Source of the DNA: Cyclobacterium qasimii M12-11B
GTDB lineage: Bacteria > Bacteroidota > Bacteroidia > Cytophagales > Cyclobacteriaceae
Assembly (NCBI RefSeq): GCF_000427295.1
Contig: NZ_ATNM01000136.1
Location: 62,001-126,000, forward strand
Direction of reading: 5' to 3'
Length of the DNA stretch: 64,000 nt
Shown here piece by piece: positions 17,053-27,440 of the stretch (the stretch's first letter is position 1; the number at the start of each line of letters is the position of its first letter). Position numbers and translations under genes: made by a program. Under the pieces are notes generated by a model, which did no database searches, was not told the DNA's origin, and was given only the letters and a program-made list of their open reading frames with translations.

Positions 17053-18762
17053 TTAATCTGCCACGTAGCCTGGGTTTTGCACCAATACGGCACCTATATT
17101 TCTTTCTATTTCTGTATAGGGTATTGGTAAAAGATTGTGATAAGGCTGGACATCCACGCCATGATTCGTTACATCCGGTCTTCCATCGCAATATTTATTG
17201 GTACGCTCATACAACATACCCAATCGATTTAAAGTAAGTCTTCGTTTCTCTTCTACGCCAAGTTCTCGCATCCGCTCATCCAAAATATAATCAATGTCCA
17301 CCTCGGATGGAGACACCAACTTAGCATTGGCACGTGTCCGCACAACATTGATGTCATTGGCGGCTTCATCTGACTGACCATTACCAAGGTAAGCTTCTGC
17401 TCGTAATAAATACGTTTCGGCCAATCGAATATGGTACTGATCGCTATACGTGGTACCCGCTGTTGACGAATTTAAGGTTTTCAGTTCAGTATCTACATAT
17501 AATTCAGCAGGATGCTGACCAGGAGTAGTCACTTTGGACTGATAGGGGTAAAAGTTCCTTATGGTGTCATCCAGGGTTTGGCGAAATAAATCCAAATGGT
17601 CAGACAATCTCTGTCCATACCATTCCGATGCTGGGTTATTAAACAACACATCTCTCACAAAATTGTATTCTGAGTTCCGCATGTCTTCCCAATCGTATTC
17701 CCATACGCCAAAATTGAAATGGTTTGATCCTCTAAATCTACCTATGCCTCTACCACCTGTGTAATCTGAAACGCCAACGGGTAAAAATGGAGAAACTCCT
17801 GAAGGGTCTCTGACGATGAAGCTCCAGGGCCTTGGCGCATGGTCTCTTTCCAATTGTGGGCCAGCTTTTGACGAAGATGAAATGACACCACCTGGCACAT
17901 CTACCTCGTATTGCCATACCCAAATCCCCTCAGTATTGCCAACCCCTCTGTTTTGGTTGTATCTTCTAAATAAATCCCAATAAACATCTCCTTCAGCACT
18001 GGATAAGGATCCAAACCTTTCAGTCATTAAAGCTGTATTGGGGTCATCAATTACCATTGAAGCCGCTTGAATTGCATCAGACCATCTTTCCAGGGATATG
18101 TAAACTTCAGCCAAGATATGGTAAGCTGCCAGGTTATTAATTTCCCCGTCCTGCACTTCTGCAATACCCGAAAGATTAGCAGCAGCAAACTCTAAGTCAG
18201 AGGCTGCTTGTTGGTAAACTTCAACTCTGCTAGCCCTTACGTAGTCTGTTTTAGGAGAACTTACTTCCTCCAGCTCCAATGGTACTCCTCCATAAAGGTG
18301 GGCCAAATTCCGGTAGGAAAGTCCTCTGAATAGTTTGGCCTTGGCCTCCACAGAAGTTTTCTCTTCAGCTGTCATCATTGATCCTTCAATCCTACTAAGA
18401 ATAATATTGGCACCTGAAATCACTTTATAATAGCTCTTCCAATGAAATTCAGCCACATCACTGGTAGGCAAAAGGGTAGCCAAATAAGATCCAAATCTTA
18501 CATTTAGTTGGTTGGCTCCATTGTACCCCAAATCGGTACCATATATATAGTCCAATGGACGGTGCTCCCCGTTGGAAAGAATCTCCCTAGATTGGTCATA
18601 CAGGGCAAATACTGCCGAATTAAAATCAGAATAGGTAATGTAGGAATTTTCTGGACTTGCAAAGTCCAAGGGGATTTCCTCAAGTATACTGGATTCATCA
18701 CAAGCTTGAAAACTCAGCAGCAACAAGCTTAAGAATACGAAATTATATTTTATATTTTTCAT
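17053..18762 (-). CDS. SusD/RagB-family outer-membrane lipoprotein
   Basis: Glycan-binding partner of the SusC encoded just upstream on this strand. The start at 18762 (MKNIKYNFVF) is chosen over an ATG nine codons earlier because it gives a compact lipoprotein signal ending LSFQAC. 569 residues. Family features include SYRNLAHLYGGVPLEL, AAYHILAEVYISLERWSDAI, IRLAETYLLRAEAYLGNG, a typical ELGVEEKRRLTLNRLG segment, and LLPIPYTEIERN...NPGY near the end. The gap to susC is 13 bases. The sulfatase downstream suggests the pair imports a sulfated glycan. Confidence 0.95.
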   Translation of the reverse strand: MKNIKYNFVFLSLLLLSFQACDESSILEEIPLDFASPENSYITYSDFNSAVFALYDQSREILSNGEHRPLDYIYGTDLGYNGANQLNVRFGSYLATLLPTSDVAEFHWKSYYKVISGANIILSRIEGSMMTAEEKTSVEAKAKLFRGLSYRNLAHLYGGVPLELEEVSSPKTDYVRASRVEVYQQAASDLEFAAANLSGIAEVQDGEINNLAAYHILAEVYISLERWSDAIQAASMVIDDPNTALMTERFGSLSSAEGDVYWDLFRRYNQNRGVGNTEGIWVWQYEVDVPGGVISSSSKAGPQLERDHAPRPWSFIVRDPSGVSPFLPVGVSDYTGGRGIGRFRGSNHFNFGVWEYDWEDMRNSEYNFVRDVLFNNPASEWYGQRLSDHLDLFRQTLDDTIRNFYPYQSKVTTPGQHPAELYVDTELKTLNSSTAGTTYSDQYHIRLAETYLLRAEAYLGNGQSDEAANDINVVRTRANAKLVSPSEVDIDYILDERMRELGVEEKRRLTLNRLGMLYERTNKYCDGRPDVTNHGVDVQPYHNLLPIPYTEIERNIGAVLVQNPGYVAD

Positions 18763-18775
18763 AATTAAATTAGAA

Positions 18776-21700
18776 TTAAAAACTAACATCCAAGCCTAAG
18801 GAATACCCCTTCATCACTGGCAAGCCAGATTGCTCAAGACCACTTCCAGTCTCTGGGTCCCATCCTTCCCAACTTGTCCAGGTAGCTAAATTTTTGCCAC
18901 TTACAAAAAACTTAACGCCTTGAAGACCTAATTTCTCAACTATTAATGTCTTATTTAAGCGATAAGAAAGCGATACATCCTGAAGACGAACAAAGCTCCT
19001 GTCTCCATAATACCTGTACTCTATTCCTGCTTCCTGATCCTGACCTCTGTACCTGGCTGTTGGATTGGACGGAGTCCAATAATCGTAATCCACAAAATAG
19101 TTGTTTCTCCTGGCATTGTCTGACTGACCAAAATTTGGGTTATTCAAGCCTAAATAGCCATTTTTACCTCCTTGGATTGAATTAATAAAAACCTAAAGGT
19201 GAAGTTTTTATAATTGAATTCATTAAGAATTCCGAAATTATAGGAAGGCTCTTCTCTACCTCTGATCACACGATCAAGGGCATCCACTACTCCATCCCCA
19301 TTTTGATCAATTATTTCGTGTGTTCCTACAAAGAATCCCTGGGGAGCTTCTTCCCCTAACTGGATTATTCCAGCAGATTCATAATCGTAAATGGAATTTA
19401 TGGATTCATCAATAAACAACTCACTACCAATTAAATCATCCTCTTGCCCATCACCATCGGCGTCCAGACCTAATAAAGAGACAATTCTATTTCTATTTGA
19501 AGCTATATTGAAACTAGCATTCCAATTGAATTCACCTTTCTCCATGATATCCCCCCTCAATACAAACTCGATTCCTCTATTGGCAATCTCGCCTACATTC
19601 GTAGAAATGCTTGAGAAACCAGTAATCTCAGGAATATTTATGTTGTAAAGCAAATCATTGGTAGTGTTTTGGTAATAATCTAAAGTACCAGAAAACCGTT
19701 CTTGCAATAAGGAAAAGTCAAAACCAAAATTATACCCTGTAGTAGTTTCCCATGCAAGATTTGAATTTGCCAAGGTGTTTACTGTTTGTCCAAAGACCGT
19801 ACTCCCTCCATTACCAAAAACATAGGCCGGATAAATGGAAACACTGGCCAGTGAAGAATACCTAGTAGTTAGGTTTCCATTGGTACCATAAGAGCCTCTA
19901 AATTTAAGGTAATTGAGGATGGATTCTTCCATAAAACTTTCCTCACTTATCACCCATCCTACCCCTAGAGAAGGGAAAATTCCAAATTTATTGTTTTTTG
20001 AGAAACCAGAAAAACCATCCCTACGAACAGTTGCTGTCAGCATGTATTTGCTGCTAAAATCATAATTAGCTCTCACCGTTTGGTATACATAACTTTCATC
20101 CCATGCGCTGGAATTGATCAACTGAAGCTGTCCTAAACTTAGGTCATTGTATCCTAAGCTAAGGTTGGAATAATTGGTCCCATTGGCCTCTGTACTTTCA
20201 TATTTCAGCTCCCTACGACCTACCACCATTGTCAGGTCCAGGTTGTGGTTATTATTAAAACTTTTGCGATAGGTTACAATATTGTCAAGGGTCCAATCAT
20301 ATTTGCTATAATTTCTTTTAAAGGCCTCCCCTGCAGCACCTGCTCCATATACATTGCTTCTATAATGCCTTCTCCAGTTATAGTTGTTACCGAAATTAAC
20401 ACGGTATTTTAACCCTTCGATGAAAGGGATTTCTATATCCATATAAACGTTCGCAAACAAAGTATTGCTCTTGTCAAAATCATTGGACAATGGACTTAAA
20501 AATGGATTGGCCCGAATGGCTCCATCCGGGTTGAGAATCACATTCCCATTTTCATCATAAGGCGTCACCAAGGGAGGCATGGTAGTCACTTGACTTAGGG
20601 CTGGAATTTCGCCTGAATTGTCGGCAAAAGAACCGAATGTTTGAACACCAAATCTAAACCAATCCAATATTTGATGGTCCAAATTGATCCTGGCAGTAAC
20701 CCTTTCATATTGGTCATTCAATATAAAGCCTTCTTGCTTGGTATACCCAGTAGAAATATAATAAGAAGTAGCTTCCGAAGCTCCTCTAACACTTAAATTA
20801 TGATTGTTGATTAATCCCGTTTGAGTGGAGGCATCCCACCAATCGAAGTTGGTACCATTTTCAAAACCAGCATATAAAGTAGGTTCGAATAAAGCCGCAA
20901 CATTGTAATCTGGGTTCGGTTGAGTATAATCAGGTGCCAAATAAGATTGAGGCCAATCCTGATCCGTTACTTTTTGTAAAAAACCATCCCTATCCAATAA
21001 TTTCGGCCTATTGGTTGGCGTTTGGGTGGTGACAGTACCTGTATAATTAAAAATAGGCTTTTGCTCTACTTTACCACTTTTTGTGGTAATCATGATCACG
21101 CCATTTGCTGCTTGGGCACCAAAAATGGCCATACTACTAGCATCCTTCAAGACATCAACGGATTCGATGTCTGCAGGATTCAAATCCCCCATACTGCCAG
21201 TGAAGATGATTCCATCTACGACGATCAAAACACTTTGATTGCCACTAAGAGTTGTCCTTCCACGTACTGAAATAGAAGGGTTTTCACCGGCTCTATTTAC
21301 CTGACCTACATTCAATCCAGGTACAGATCCTTGGAGTGACTGGGCGAGGTTAACATTAGGCGACTCTCGAAAAGCCTCAATGTCTGCCCTTACCACCGAA
21401 CCGGTAACATCTCTTTTCTTTTGGGTACCATACCCTACTACCACCACTTCCTCAAGTGATGTATCGTCCAGTTCCATTAGAATATTTAATAGTGTCTGAT
21501 TTCCTACTTGAATTCTTTTGGTGGTATAACCAATAAAGGAAACCACTAGTGTAGTTCCTTCTTCTACATCGAGAGAGAAATTTCCATCAATATCAGAAAC
21601 TGTTCCTTGGGTACTATTTTCTACAGTGATCGTTGCCCCTGGCATAGGGTCTCCATTCTCATCTGTAATAACCCCTGTTATATTTACGAGTAAGGCCAGT

Positions 21701-21894
21701 GCATTGGCAGCTTCGGAATTAGCCAATTTTAAGCCAGAGAAGCTATTAGCATTCTCAAAATTATTATGGGCTCCTTTCGAGAAGTCATTCCATGGTGTTG
21801 CCAGCAAATTGCCTATACTGAGGCATTGAAGAATGAAAGAAAGCGCAAATAACATGAATGTTTTGTTCATGCTATTAAGTATGTTTTTTTGCAT
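18776..21894 (-). CDS. SusC-family TonB-dependent transporter without STN domain (frameshifted)
   Basis: Outer-membrane importer. A signal peptide is followed directly by a carboxypeptidase-regulatory-like domain (NITGVITDENGDPMPGATIT), LEEVVVVGYGTQKKRDVTGS, a plug and a barrel. There is no STN domain, so it should not signal to a FecR protein. The frame breaks in an A5 run (plus-strand 19187-19191). The first part ends FRFLLIQSKEVKMAI; adding one base gives FRFFINSIQGGKNGYLGLNN and continues to the barrel end ...GYSLGLDVSF. The repaired product is 1039 residues. Sequence error is likelier than decay because the downstream part is undamaged. Confidence 0.92.
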
Positions 21895-22186
21895 TTGTGT
21901 ACATTATTTTGGGTAATTGATTTATTAAATCCACTAATTATCGGAATTTTTTTGCTGTTGTTTAGGTAGTTTTAGTCTTCACATAGGCATATAGATAGTA
22001 TTGGGTGAAAAATTTATTTGTTTTTTTTAAATGGAATTGGGGTTATATTTTACTATTAAACCGAATCAATTTTAAGTTACTCTAGGTTCCTAAAATGGGG
22101 ATTAGTGATTTCAAAATGTACTTCAGGAATTAAATGAATTTCAATTAAATCTATTGGATCAATTAGTAGTTGATACTATCTAACCT
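21895..22186. other. Leader of the second susC
   Basis: 292 bases between the ECF sigma gene and susC. It is AT-rich. A weak bulged stem (AAATCC/GGAATTT) followed by T7 at 21947-21953 points opposite to susC, but it is much weaker than the antisense terminators at the other two susC genes. No confident promoter was found. Confidence 0.35.
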
Positions 22187-22795
22187 TTAATAAAACTGAA
22201 AAAGTGTTGCGAAAAATAATATTCCTGAAACGAGGTATTTTTTGAGAGTGGCAATCGCTTTCCAGGCAAGTGTATAGACTGACCGAAGATTGATACCCAT
22301 CAATTTTGAAACCTCTTCATAGGATATTTGCTCAAAAAATAGTAGCTGTATTACCTGCTTTTGCCGAATTGGTAACTTGTCCAACCCTTTGGCCAATTTG
22401 ATTTGCAGGCTCTTTTCCCTTTGGATACCGATCATTTCACTTTCAATAGATTCGACCACAAAAGTATTGGCCAATCCATCGTCCCATGATTCAGTCTTGG
22501 TTATGGATTTATGCTTGCTTTCCCTGTATATTTTATGAGATAAAGCCCTGAAAAGGTAGGCTTTTACATTCTCTGCTTTTCCTAAAGATTGGTGGTATTT
22601 CCATAAATCTATAAATACCTCTTGAATACAATCTTGAATGAAATCTTCATCCTTTACCAGAGCAAGCCCATAATTAAAAAGTGTTTTAATGAATGCTTTG
22701 TAAAGCCCTTCTAATCCCTGACGGTTACCTTGCATTAACAGTTCCCAATAAAAATTGGGTTCCATGGCTGGACTGTTTTTGCTAAGAGGGTTCAT
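22187..22795 (-). CDS. ECF RNA polymerase sigma factor (sigma-70 family)
   Basis: 202 residues. Sigma region 2 lies at about 25-95 (LYKAFIKTLFNYGLALVKDEDFIQDCIQEVFIDLWKY) and region 4 at about 135-190 with a helix-turn-helix (LPIRQKQVIQLLFFEQISYEEVSKLMGI). The C-terminus ends in a hydrophobic stretch (YLVSGILFFATLFQFY), unusual for a sigma factor. It is placed upstream of, and parallel to, the second susC, but no FecR anti-sigma gene lies between them and that SusC lacks STN. How it is switched is therefore unclear. Two possible starts are 22795 and the internal ATG (MEPNFYW) ten codons later. Confidence 0.9.
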   Translation of the reverse strand: MNPLSKNSPAMEPNFYWELLMQGNRQGLEGLYKAFIKTLFNYGLALVKDEDFIQDCIQEVFIDLWKYHQSLGKAENVKAYLFRALSHKIYRESKHKSITKTESWDDGLANTFVVESIESEMIGIQREKSLQIKLAKGLDKLPIRQKQVIQLLFFEQISYEEVSKLMGINLRSVYTLAWKAIATLKKYLVSGILFFATLFQFY

Positions 22796-23334
22796 TCTGA
22801 GTATTTGAAATTAAATTTCTCTATATTAAACATAAATATTATTTCCTACAAGTAGTATTTTATTAATGGGATGCTATGCAAGTTATTTGGTTAAACCCTT
22901 GACAAATAGGAGCTTTTACACAAATGACAACTAAATAATTCTATTACCAAAAACTTGATAAAACAATGAAGTTTTCAACTCTATGGAGCCTATACAAAAT
23001 GAAATATTGATAGATTTTTAAGGGTTATGCTGCAATCCTTCTTTCTTTCATTTTATAAATTGTGGTCTTGCTTCGTTTACCAATTTGAATGTAAGCCAGT
23101 TTTAGCACAGTAATACATTAAGTTTTTCGAAATGCATAGGTGATAGCATTTTCATACGAAACCATAAGGGATTTTATAATCATCACAAAGGATGAAAATC
23201 TGAGGTTTTTGAAAGAAGGAATGCTTTTTTGGGAATATTAATTCGCTTCCTTGCGACAATGCCAACTAAAAAAGGACTAAGTTGACGAGGTAAAATCTTT
23301 CTGTCTACTACCTTTAAACTGAACGCATCTGAGC
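22796..23334. other. Intergenic stretch with degenerate inverted repeat
   Basis: No intact gene. Imperfect inverted arms at about 23031-23047 and 23208-23224 (14 of 17 matching, centred on AATCCTTCTTTC) enclose about 160 bases with short broken frames on the minus strand (for example VSYENAITYAFRKT, stop, then KLAYIQIGKRSKTTIYKMKE). It could be a decayed small mobile element, but no transposase motif is recognisable. Confidence 0.3.
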
Positions 23335-23376
23335 AAAAAAAAACTCAACCAGACAGCGAACTGTCTGATTGAGTTT
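23335..23376 (-). terminator. Intrinsic terminator of the FAD/Fe-S oxidase gene
   Basis: Stem 23342-23356 with 23361-23375 (AACTCAA, one mismatch region, AGACAG / CTGTCT ... TTGAGTT), loop CGAA. An A9 run at 23335-23343 reads as U9 on the minus strand. It begins about 10 bases after the stop codon. Confidence 0.9.
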
Positions 23377-23385
23377 AGGTATTAT

Positions 23386-26337
23386 TTAATTTTTAAGACC
23401 TGCAGCATCAAATAAAATCTCCACAGGATGGTTGGCTTTTTTTCCTGTTCCATCTGCTATCTGATGGCGACAACTTGTTCCAGGGGCTGCAATCAAATCT
23501 TCCTGACCTGCTGCTCTAACCGCTGGGAAAAGAACCATTTCGCCAATTTGCATACTTAATTCATAATGCTCTTTTTCGTAACCAAAAGATCCTGCCATTC
23601 CACAACATCCTGAAGGAATGACACTCACCTGGTAGTTTTCCGGTAATTCCAGAATTTTCTTGGAATAATTGACGGAAGACAAAGCCTTTTGATGACAATG
23701 TCCATGGAGCTTTATCTGGCGTGTTTCTTTGGTAAAGCTTTCTGATTTTATATTGCCAGCAATGGCTTCCTTGGCCAAAAACTCATCTACCAACTCACAG
23801 TGAAATTTTATAGCTTTTGCCTTTTCTTTCAAATTAGCACTTACCAGTCTAGGGTATTCATCTCTAAAACTAAGAATGGCTGAAGGTTCAATGCCTAATA
23901 GAGGACTTTCAGCGCTTAAAAGTGAAGAGAATATTTCCACATTTTTATCCGCCATTTTTTGGGCATGGTCAAGCAAGCCCTTGGACATTGCTCCCCTCCC
24001 ACTTTCTACATGGTCCACCATCTTCACTTCATAACCCAGATGTCTGAGTAACTTTATCGCTTTAATCCCAGTTGCAGTATCATTGTGGTTGGTAAATTCA
24101 TCACAGAAGAAATAAACGGATTTTATTATCGGTTTACCAGTAAGGGCCGCATAATTTTTCTTGTACCATTTACGCAAAGATTGAGGACTCAAGGCGGGCA
24201 AATTCCTTTCCGGAGCTACTCCAAGCACTTTTTTCATAAGGCCACCTGTAAAGCCATTCGATAAAAGGAAATTCGTAATGCCTGGAACCATACTTCCTAG
24301 TTCATTCAAAGAATTAATATAGGTAAACGCTTTGGAACGTAAAGGAACTGGATTGGATTTAAAATATTGGTACTGAAACTCAGCCTTGATCGTGGCCATG
24401 TCTACATTTGAAGGACATTCTGAAGTACAACCCTTGCAAGAAATACACAGGTCCATGACTTCTTTTATTTCAGGATGGTCGAATGGATTACTTTTGTCAC
24501 TTTTGGTTAAAAACTCTCGCAAAGTGTTGGCCCTTCCTCTGGTCGTATCTTTCTCATAACGGGTTGCCTGAAAACTTGGGCACATGGTGCCACCACCAGA
24601 ATTAGGTAATTTCCTGCAATCCCCAGAGCCATTGCATTTTTCTGCCATTTGGAGTATGCCTCCTACCTGGCTGAAATCAAATTTAGTATCATGTTCTCTC
24701 TTTGGAAGATCAGCCTCATACCTGAGAGAGGAGTTCATGGGGGGTGCGTCCACTATTTTCCCCGGGTTAAAAATCCCCTTGGGATCCCACTTGGCTTTTA
24801 TTCTTTTAAAAAGGGCGTAGTTTACCTCCCCCACCATTAAAGGGATAAATGCTGCCCTAACCCTTCCATCACCATGTTCACCACTCAAGGATCCATTGTA
24901 TTTTTTAACGAGTTTGGCACTTGCTTCACTAATTTTGTAAAACTCTTCTACATCTTTGGATTTCTTCAAGTCAAGAATTGGACGCAAGTGTATTTCCCCG
25001 GCTCCTGCATGTGCATAATATACCGGTTGCTGACCAAAATCTTTTATCATTTTTGCAAATTCATCGATATAATCTGCCAGATCATCGATATCCACCGCGG
25101 TATCTTCAATACAAGCAACCGCCTTTTTATCTCCGGGAATATTGGCCAGAAGGCCTAAACCTGCGCTTCTAAGTTCCCATGCACTACTCGTTCTTTCAGG
25201 CCCTATTACTGGATAAGCAAAACCCAAACCAGCATTTTTCAAGGCCACCACAAATTGTTGCCCCTTGGCCCTGGCCTCCTCAATGGTCTTTCCCCTAAAT
25301 TCAACCATCAATATAGCCTTAGGGTCACCTTCCACAAAGTCCCTATTTCGGCTTTGCTCCACATTCTCTTTGGTACAATCCAGAATGATTTTGTCCATCA
25401 ATTCTACGGCTGTAGGCTTTTCTTTCATGGCTACCTGCGCCGCTTTCATACTCTCATGGATGGTCTCAAAATGAGCAGCTACCACGATGTCAAAAGGATC
25501 AGGAAGTGGGTCAAGGTGTATTTTTATCTCTGTAGTAATCGCTAGGGTCCCTTCAGAACCACATAGTAATTTACAAAAATCAAATTGGGCCTCTTTTTCA
25601 GAAAAAAGCTGGGTCTCCAACAAGTAATCCAGCGCATAACCGGTATTTCTTCGGTGAATACTTTCCTTAGGGAAATGTTCTCTGATATTGTTTTGGATTT
25701 CAGGTTGACTTAACTCTTCGCGTACATGTCGGTAAAGCTCCCCTTCCAAGTTATCTTGTTTGCATTTAAGGTCAAAATCATCGGGTGTCATGGATTTGAA
25801 AACAGTTTCTGACCCATCACTTAACAAAACCTTGAGTTCAAGTACATGTTCTCTGGTACTGCCATAAACGATGGAAGTGGTTCCACAACTGTTATTTCCC
25901 ACCATTCCGCCAATCATTGCGCGGGTGGCCGTACTCGTAATCGGACTGAAAAAATACCCGTATTCTTTAAGGTAATTGTTCAATTCATTCCGTACAACTC
26001 CCGGTTGAACCCTCACCCAACCTTCTTCTTTATTAAATTCAATAATTTTATTGAGGTATTTGGAAACATCTACAACTATGCCATCTCCTACACATTGACC
26101 AGCAAGAGATGTGCCTGCAGTTCTCGGAATCAAAGAAAGACCATTTGAATTGGCGAAATGAATCAGTTTTTTGATATCGGAATGACTTTTAGGTAAGGCC
26201 ACTGCTGTAGGTAGGGACCGGTACACTGAAGCATCAGTGGCATACAAAGTTTTCATCAAACTATCGTAATGCAGCTCACCATCCAATTCAAGCGATAATT
26301 TACTTAAAAGAGGACTGTCTTTGGTTGTTTTACTCAT
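23386..26337 (-). CDS. FAD-linked oxidase fused to Fe-S reductase (D-lactate/glycolate dehydrogenase type)
   Basis: 983 residues, membrane-associated respiratory oxidation of a 2-hydroxy acid, probably D-lactate or glycolate. An N-terminal FAD-binding PCMH domain (about 40-215: IPRTAGTSLAGQCVGDGIVV, IGGMVGNNSCGT) is followed by an oxidase C-domain (about 250-530: SGEHGDGRVRAAFIPLM, FNPGKIVD). Next come two Fe-S motifs near 575-650 (CNGSGDC...GTMCPS and CISCKGCTSECPSNVD) and a CCG domain with HGHCHQKAL and PSGCCGMAGSFGYEKEH. It equals GlcD plus GlcF in one chain. A divergent kinase gene starts 133 bases away. It has its own terminator, so it is a single-gene unit. Confidence 0.93.
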   Translation of the reverse strand: MSKTTKDSPLLSKLSLELDGELHYDSLMKTLYATDASVYRSLPTAVALPKSHSDIKKLIHFANSNGLSLIPRTAGTSLAGQCVGDGIVVDVSKYLNKIIEFNKEEGWVRVQPGVVRNELNNYLKEYGYFFSPITSTATRAMIGGMVGNNSCGTTSIVYGSTREHVLELKVLLSDGSETVFKSMTPDDFDLKCKQDNLEGELYRHVREELSQPEIQNNIREHFPKESIHRRNTGYALDYLLETQLFSEKEAQFDFCKLLCGSEGTLAITTEIKIHLDPLPDPFDIVVAAHFETIHESMKAAQVAMKEKPTAVELMDKIILDCTKENVEQSRNRDFVEGDPKAILMVEFRGKTIEEARAKGQQFVVALKNAGLGFAYPVIGPERTSSAWELRSAGLGLLANIPGDKKAVACIEDTAVDIDDLADYIDEFAKMIKDFGQQPVYYAHAGAGEIHLRPILDLKKSKDVEEFYKISEASAKLVKKYNGSLSGEHGDGRVRAAFIPLMVGEVNYALFKRIKAKWDPKGIFNPGKIVDAPPMNSSLRYEADLPKREHDTKFDFSQVGGILQMAEKCNGSGDCRKLPNSGGGTMCPSFQATRYEKDTTRGRANTLREFLTKSDKSNPFDHPEIKEVMDLCISCKGCTSECPSNVDMATIKAEFQYQYFKSNPVPLRSKAFTYINSLNELGSMVPGITNFLLSNGFTGGLMKKVLGVAPERNLPALSPQSLRKWYKKNYAALTGKPIIKSVYFFCDEFTNHNDTATGIKAIKLLRHLGYEVKMVDHVESGRGAMSKGLLDHAQKMADKNVEIFSSLLSAESPLLGIEPSAILSFRDEYPRLVSANLKEKAKAIKFHCELVDEFLAKEAIAGNIKSESFTKETRQIKLHGHCHQKALSSVNYSKKILELPENYQVSVIPSGCCGMAGSFGYEKEHYELSMQIGEMVLFPAVRAAGQEDLIAAPGTSCRHQIADGTGKKANHPVEILFDAAGLKN

Positions 26338-26469
26338 GGCCCAAAAATAAAACAGTTAAAGCTAGAAAAGAACTAGGAGCAAGAATTTTATTCAAGTAAA
26401 ATGACCTTTCTTATCAATTTGATTTCTAATTTGTGAATTGAAAGGTATTTTTCAATAAAAACCAACAGG

Positions 26470-27440
26470 ATGTTAATCAAAGCACCACTTGATTTGACCC
26501 AAATCGCCTATCTGAAAAAGAATGGAATGCTTCATGCTAAGGAAGATGTATTAGATTCTTACAAAGCTGGAGAAGGAAACATGAACGTTACCCTAGCCAT
26601 AAAAACAAATAAACGCACTTTTGTATTAAAGCAATCCCGCCCTTTTGTAGCCAAATACCCGCATATACCTGCTCCATTGGACCGTATTGAAATTGAATAC
26701 AAATATTACAATGCCATAAACAAAGACAATTTGTTGGCCAATTTTTCCCCAGATGTATTGAGTTTCGATAAGGATTCCAACCTATTGGCCTTAGAGTACC
26801 TGGACTTAGGAGGCGATTTTTTATGGTTGTATGATGAAAATGCTACGCTTAAAGAAGGAGTTGCCGACCTTATGTTAACCTATTTAAAAAAACTGCATCA
26901 ATTGGCTGTCCCTGATTTCCCCAGCAACCAGGAAATGAGAGAATTGAATCACCGTCACATTTTTGTTTTTCCCTATCTTTCAGAAAACGGCTTTGACCTA
27001 GATGATGTTCAGGTGGGCTTGCAGAAATTATCTGCTATCGTAAAAAACAATCCCACCTTGATAAAAAAATACATCTTTTAGGAGAAAGATATTTGCAACT
27101 AGGAAAGGTGCTTATCCATGGTGATTTCTATCCTGGTAGCTGGTTTGAAACTGGAAGGGGATTAAAAATTATTGACACCGAATTTGCATTCCTTGGGGAT
27201 CCTGAATTCGATTTAGCCATCATGTTGGCACATTTAAAAATGGCAAGAACTTCGGAAAGTGAACTTCAACGAATCATAAATAGCTACCCACTCGACAATG
27301 CGCTTTTAGCACAGTTTACAGGCACTGAAATATTACGCCGACTCTTTGGTTTGGCACAACTCCCCTTATTTTTGTCATTGGTAGAGAAAAAAGAACTGGC
27401 AACTTATGCCATAAACTTGATTATCGATGAAAAAATTTAG
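26470..27440 (+). CDS. Aminoglycoside phosphotransferase-like small-molecule kinase (frameshifted)
   Basis: Protein-kinase-fold small-molecule kinase of the APH/choline kinase type. N-lobe: FVLKQSRPFVAKYP, with an ATP-contacting Lys. Catalytic loop: VLIHGDFYPGSWFE (HGDxxxxN-like, with Ser in place of the usual Asn). Metal site: KIIDTEFAFLGDPEFDLA. The frame breaks in an A7 run (27063-27069). One added base joins LIKK to IHLLGERYLQLGKVLIHGDF and gives 323 residues with no internal stop. The last 14 bases overlap the ADP-ribosylglycohydrolase gene, implying cotranscription. The substrate is not known; methylthioribose or another sugar alcohol would fit the fold. Confidence 0.8.

Noticed and set aside
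21931-21953. Weak stem AAATCC/GGAATTT plus T7 antisense to the second susC, suggesting a third antisense RNA
   Set aside because: The stem is only six pairs with a bulge and no matching promoter box overlaps the susC start; far weaker than the two reported cases.
23031-23224. Inverted-repeat-bounded stretch as an insertion sequence
   Set aside because: Arms match at only 14 of 17, no transposase motif or target duplication was seen, and the enclosed frames are broken.
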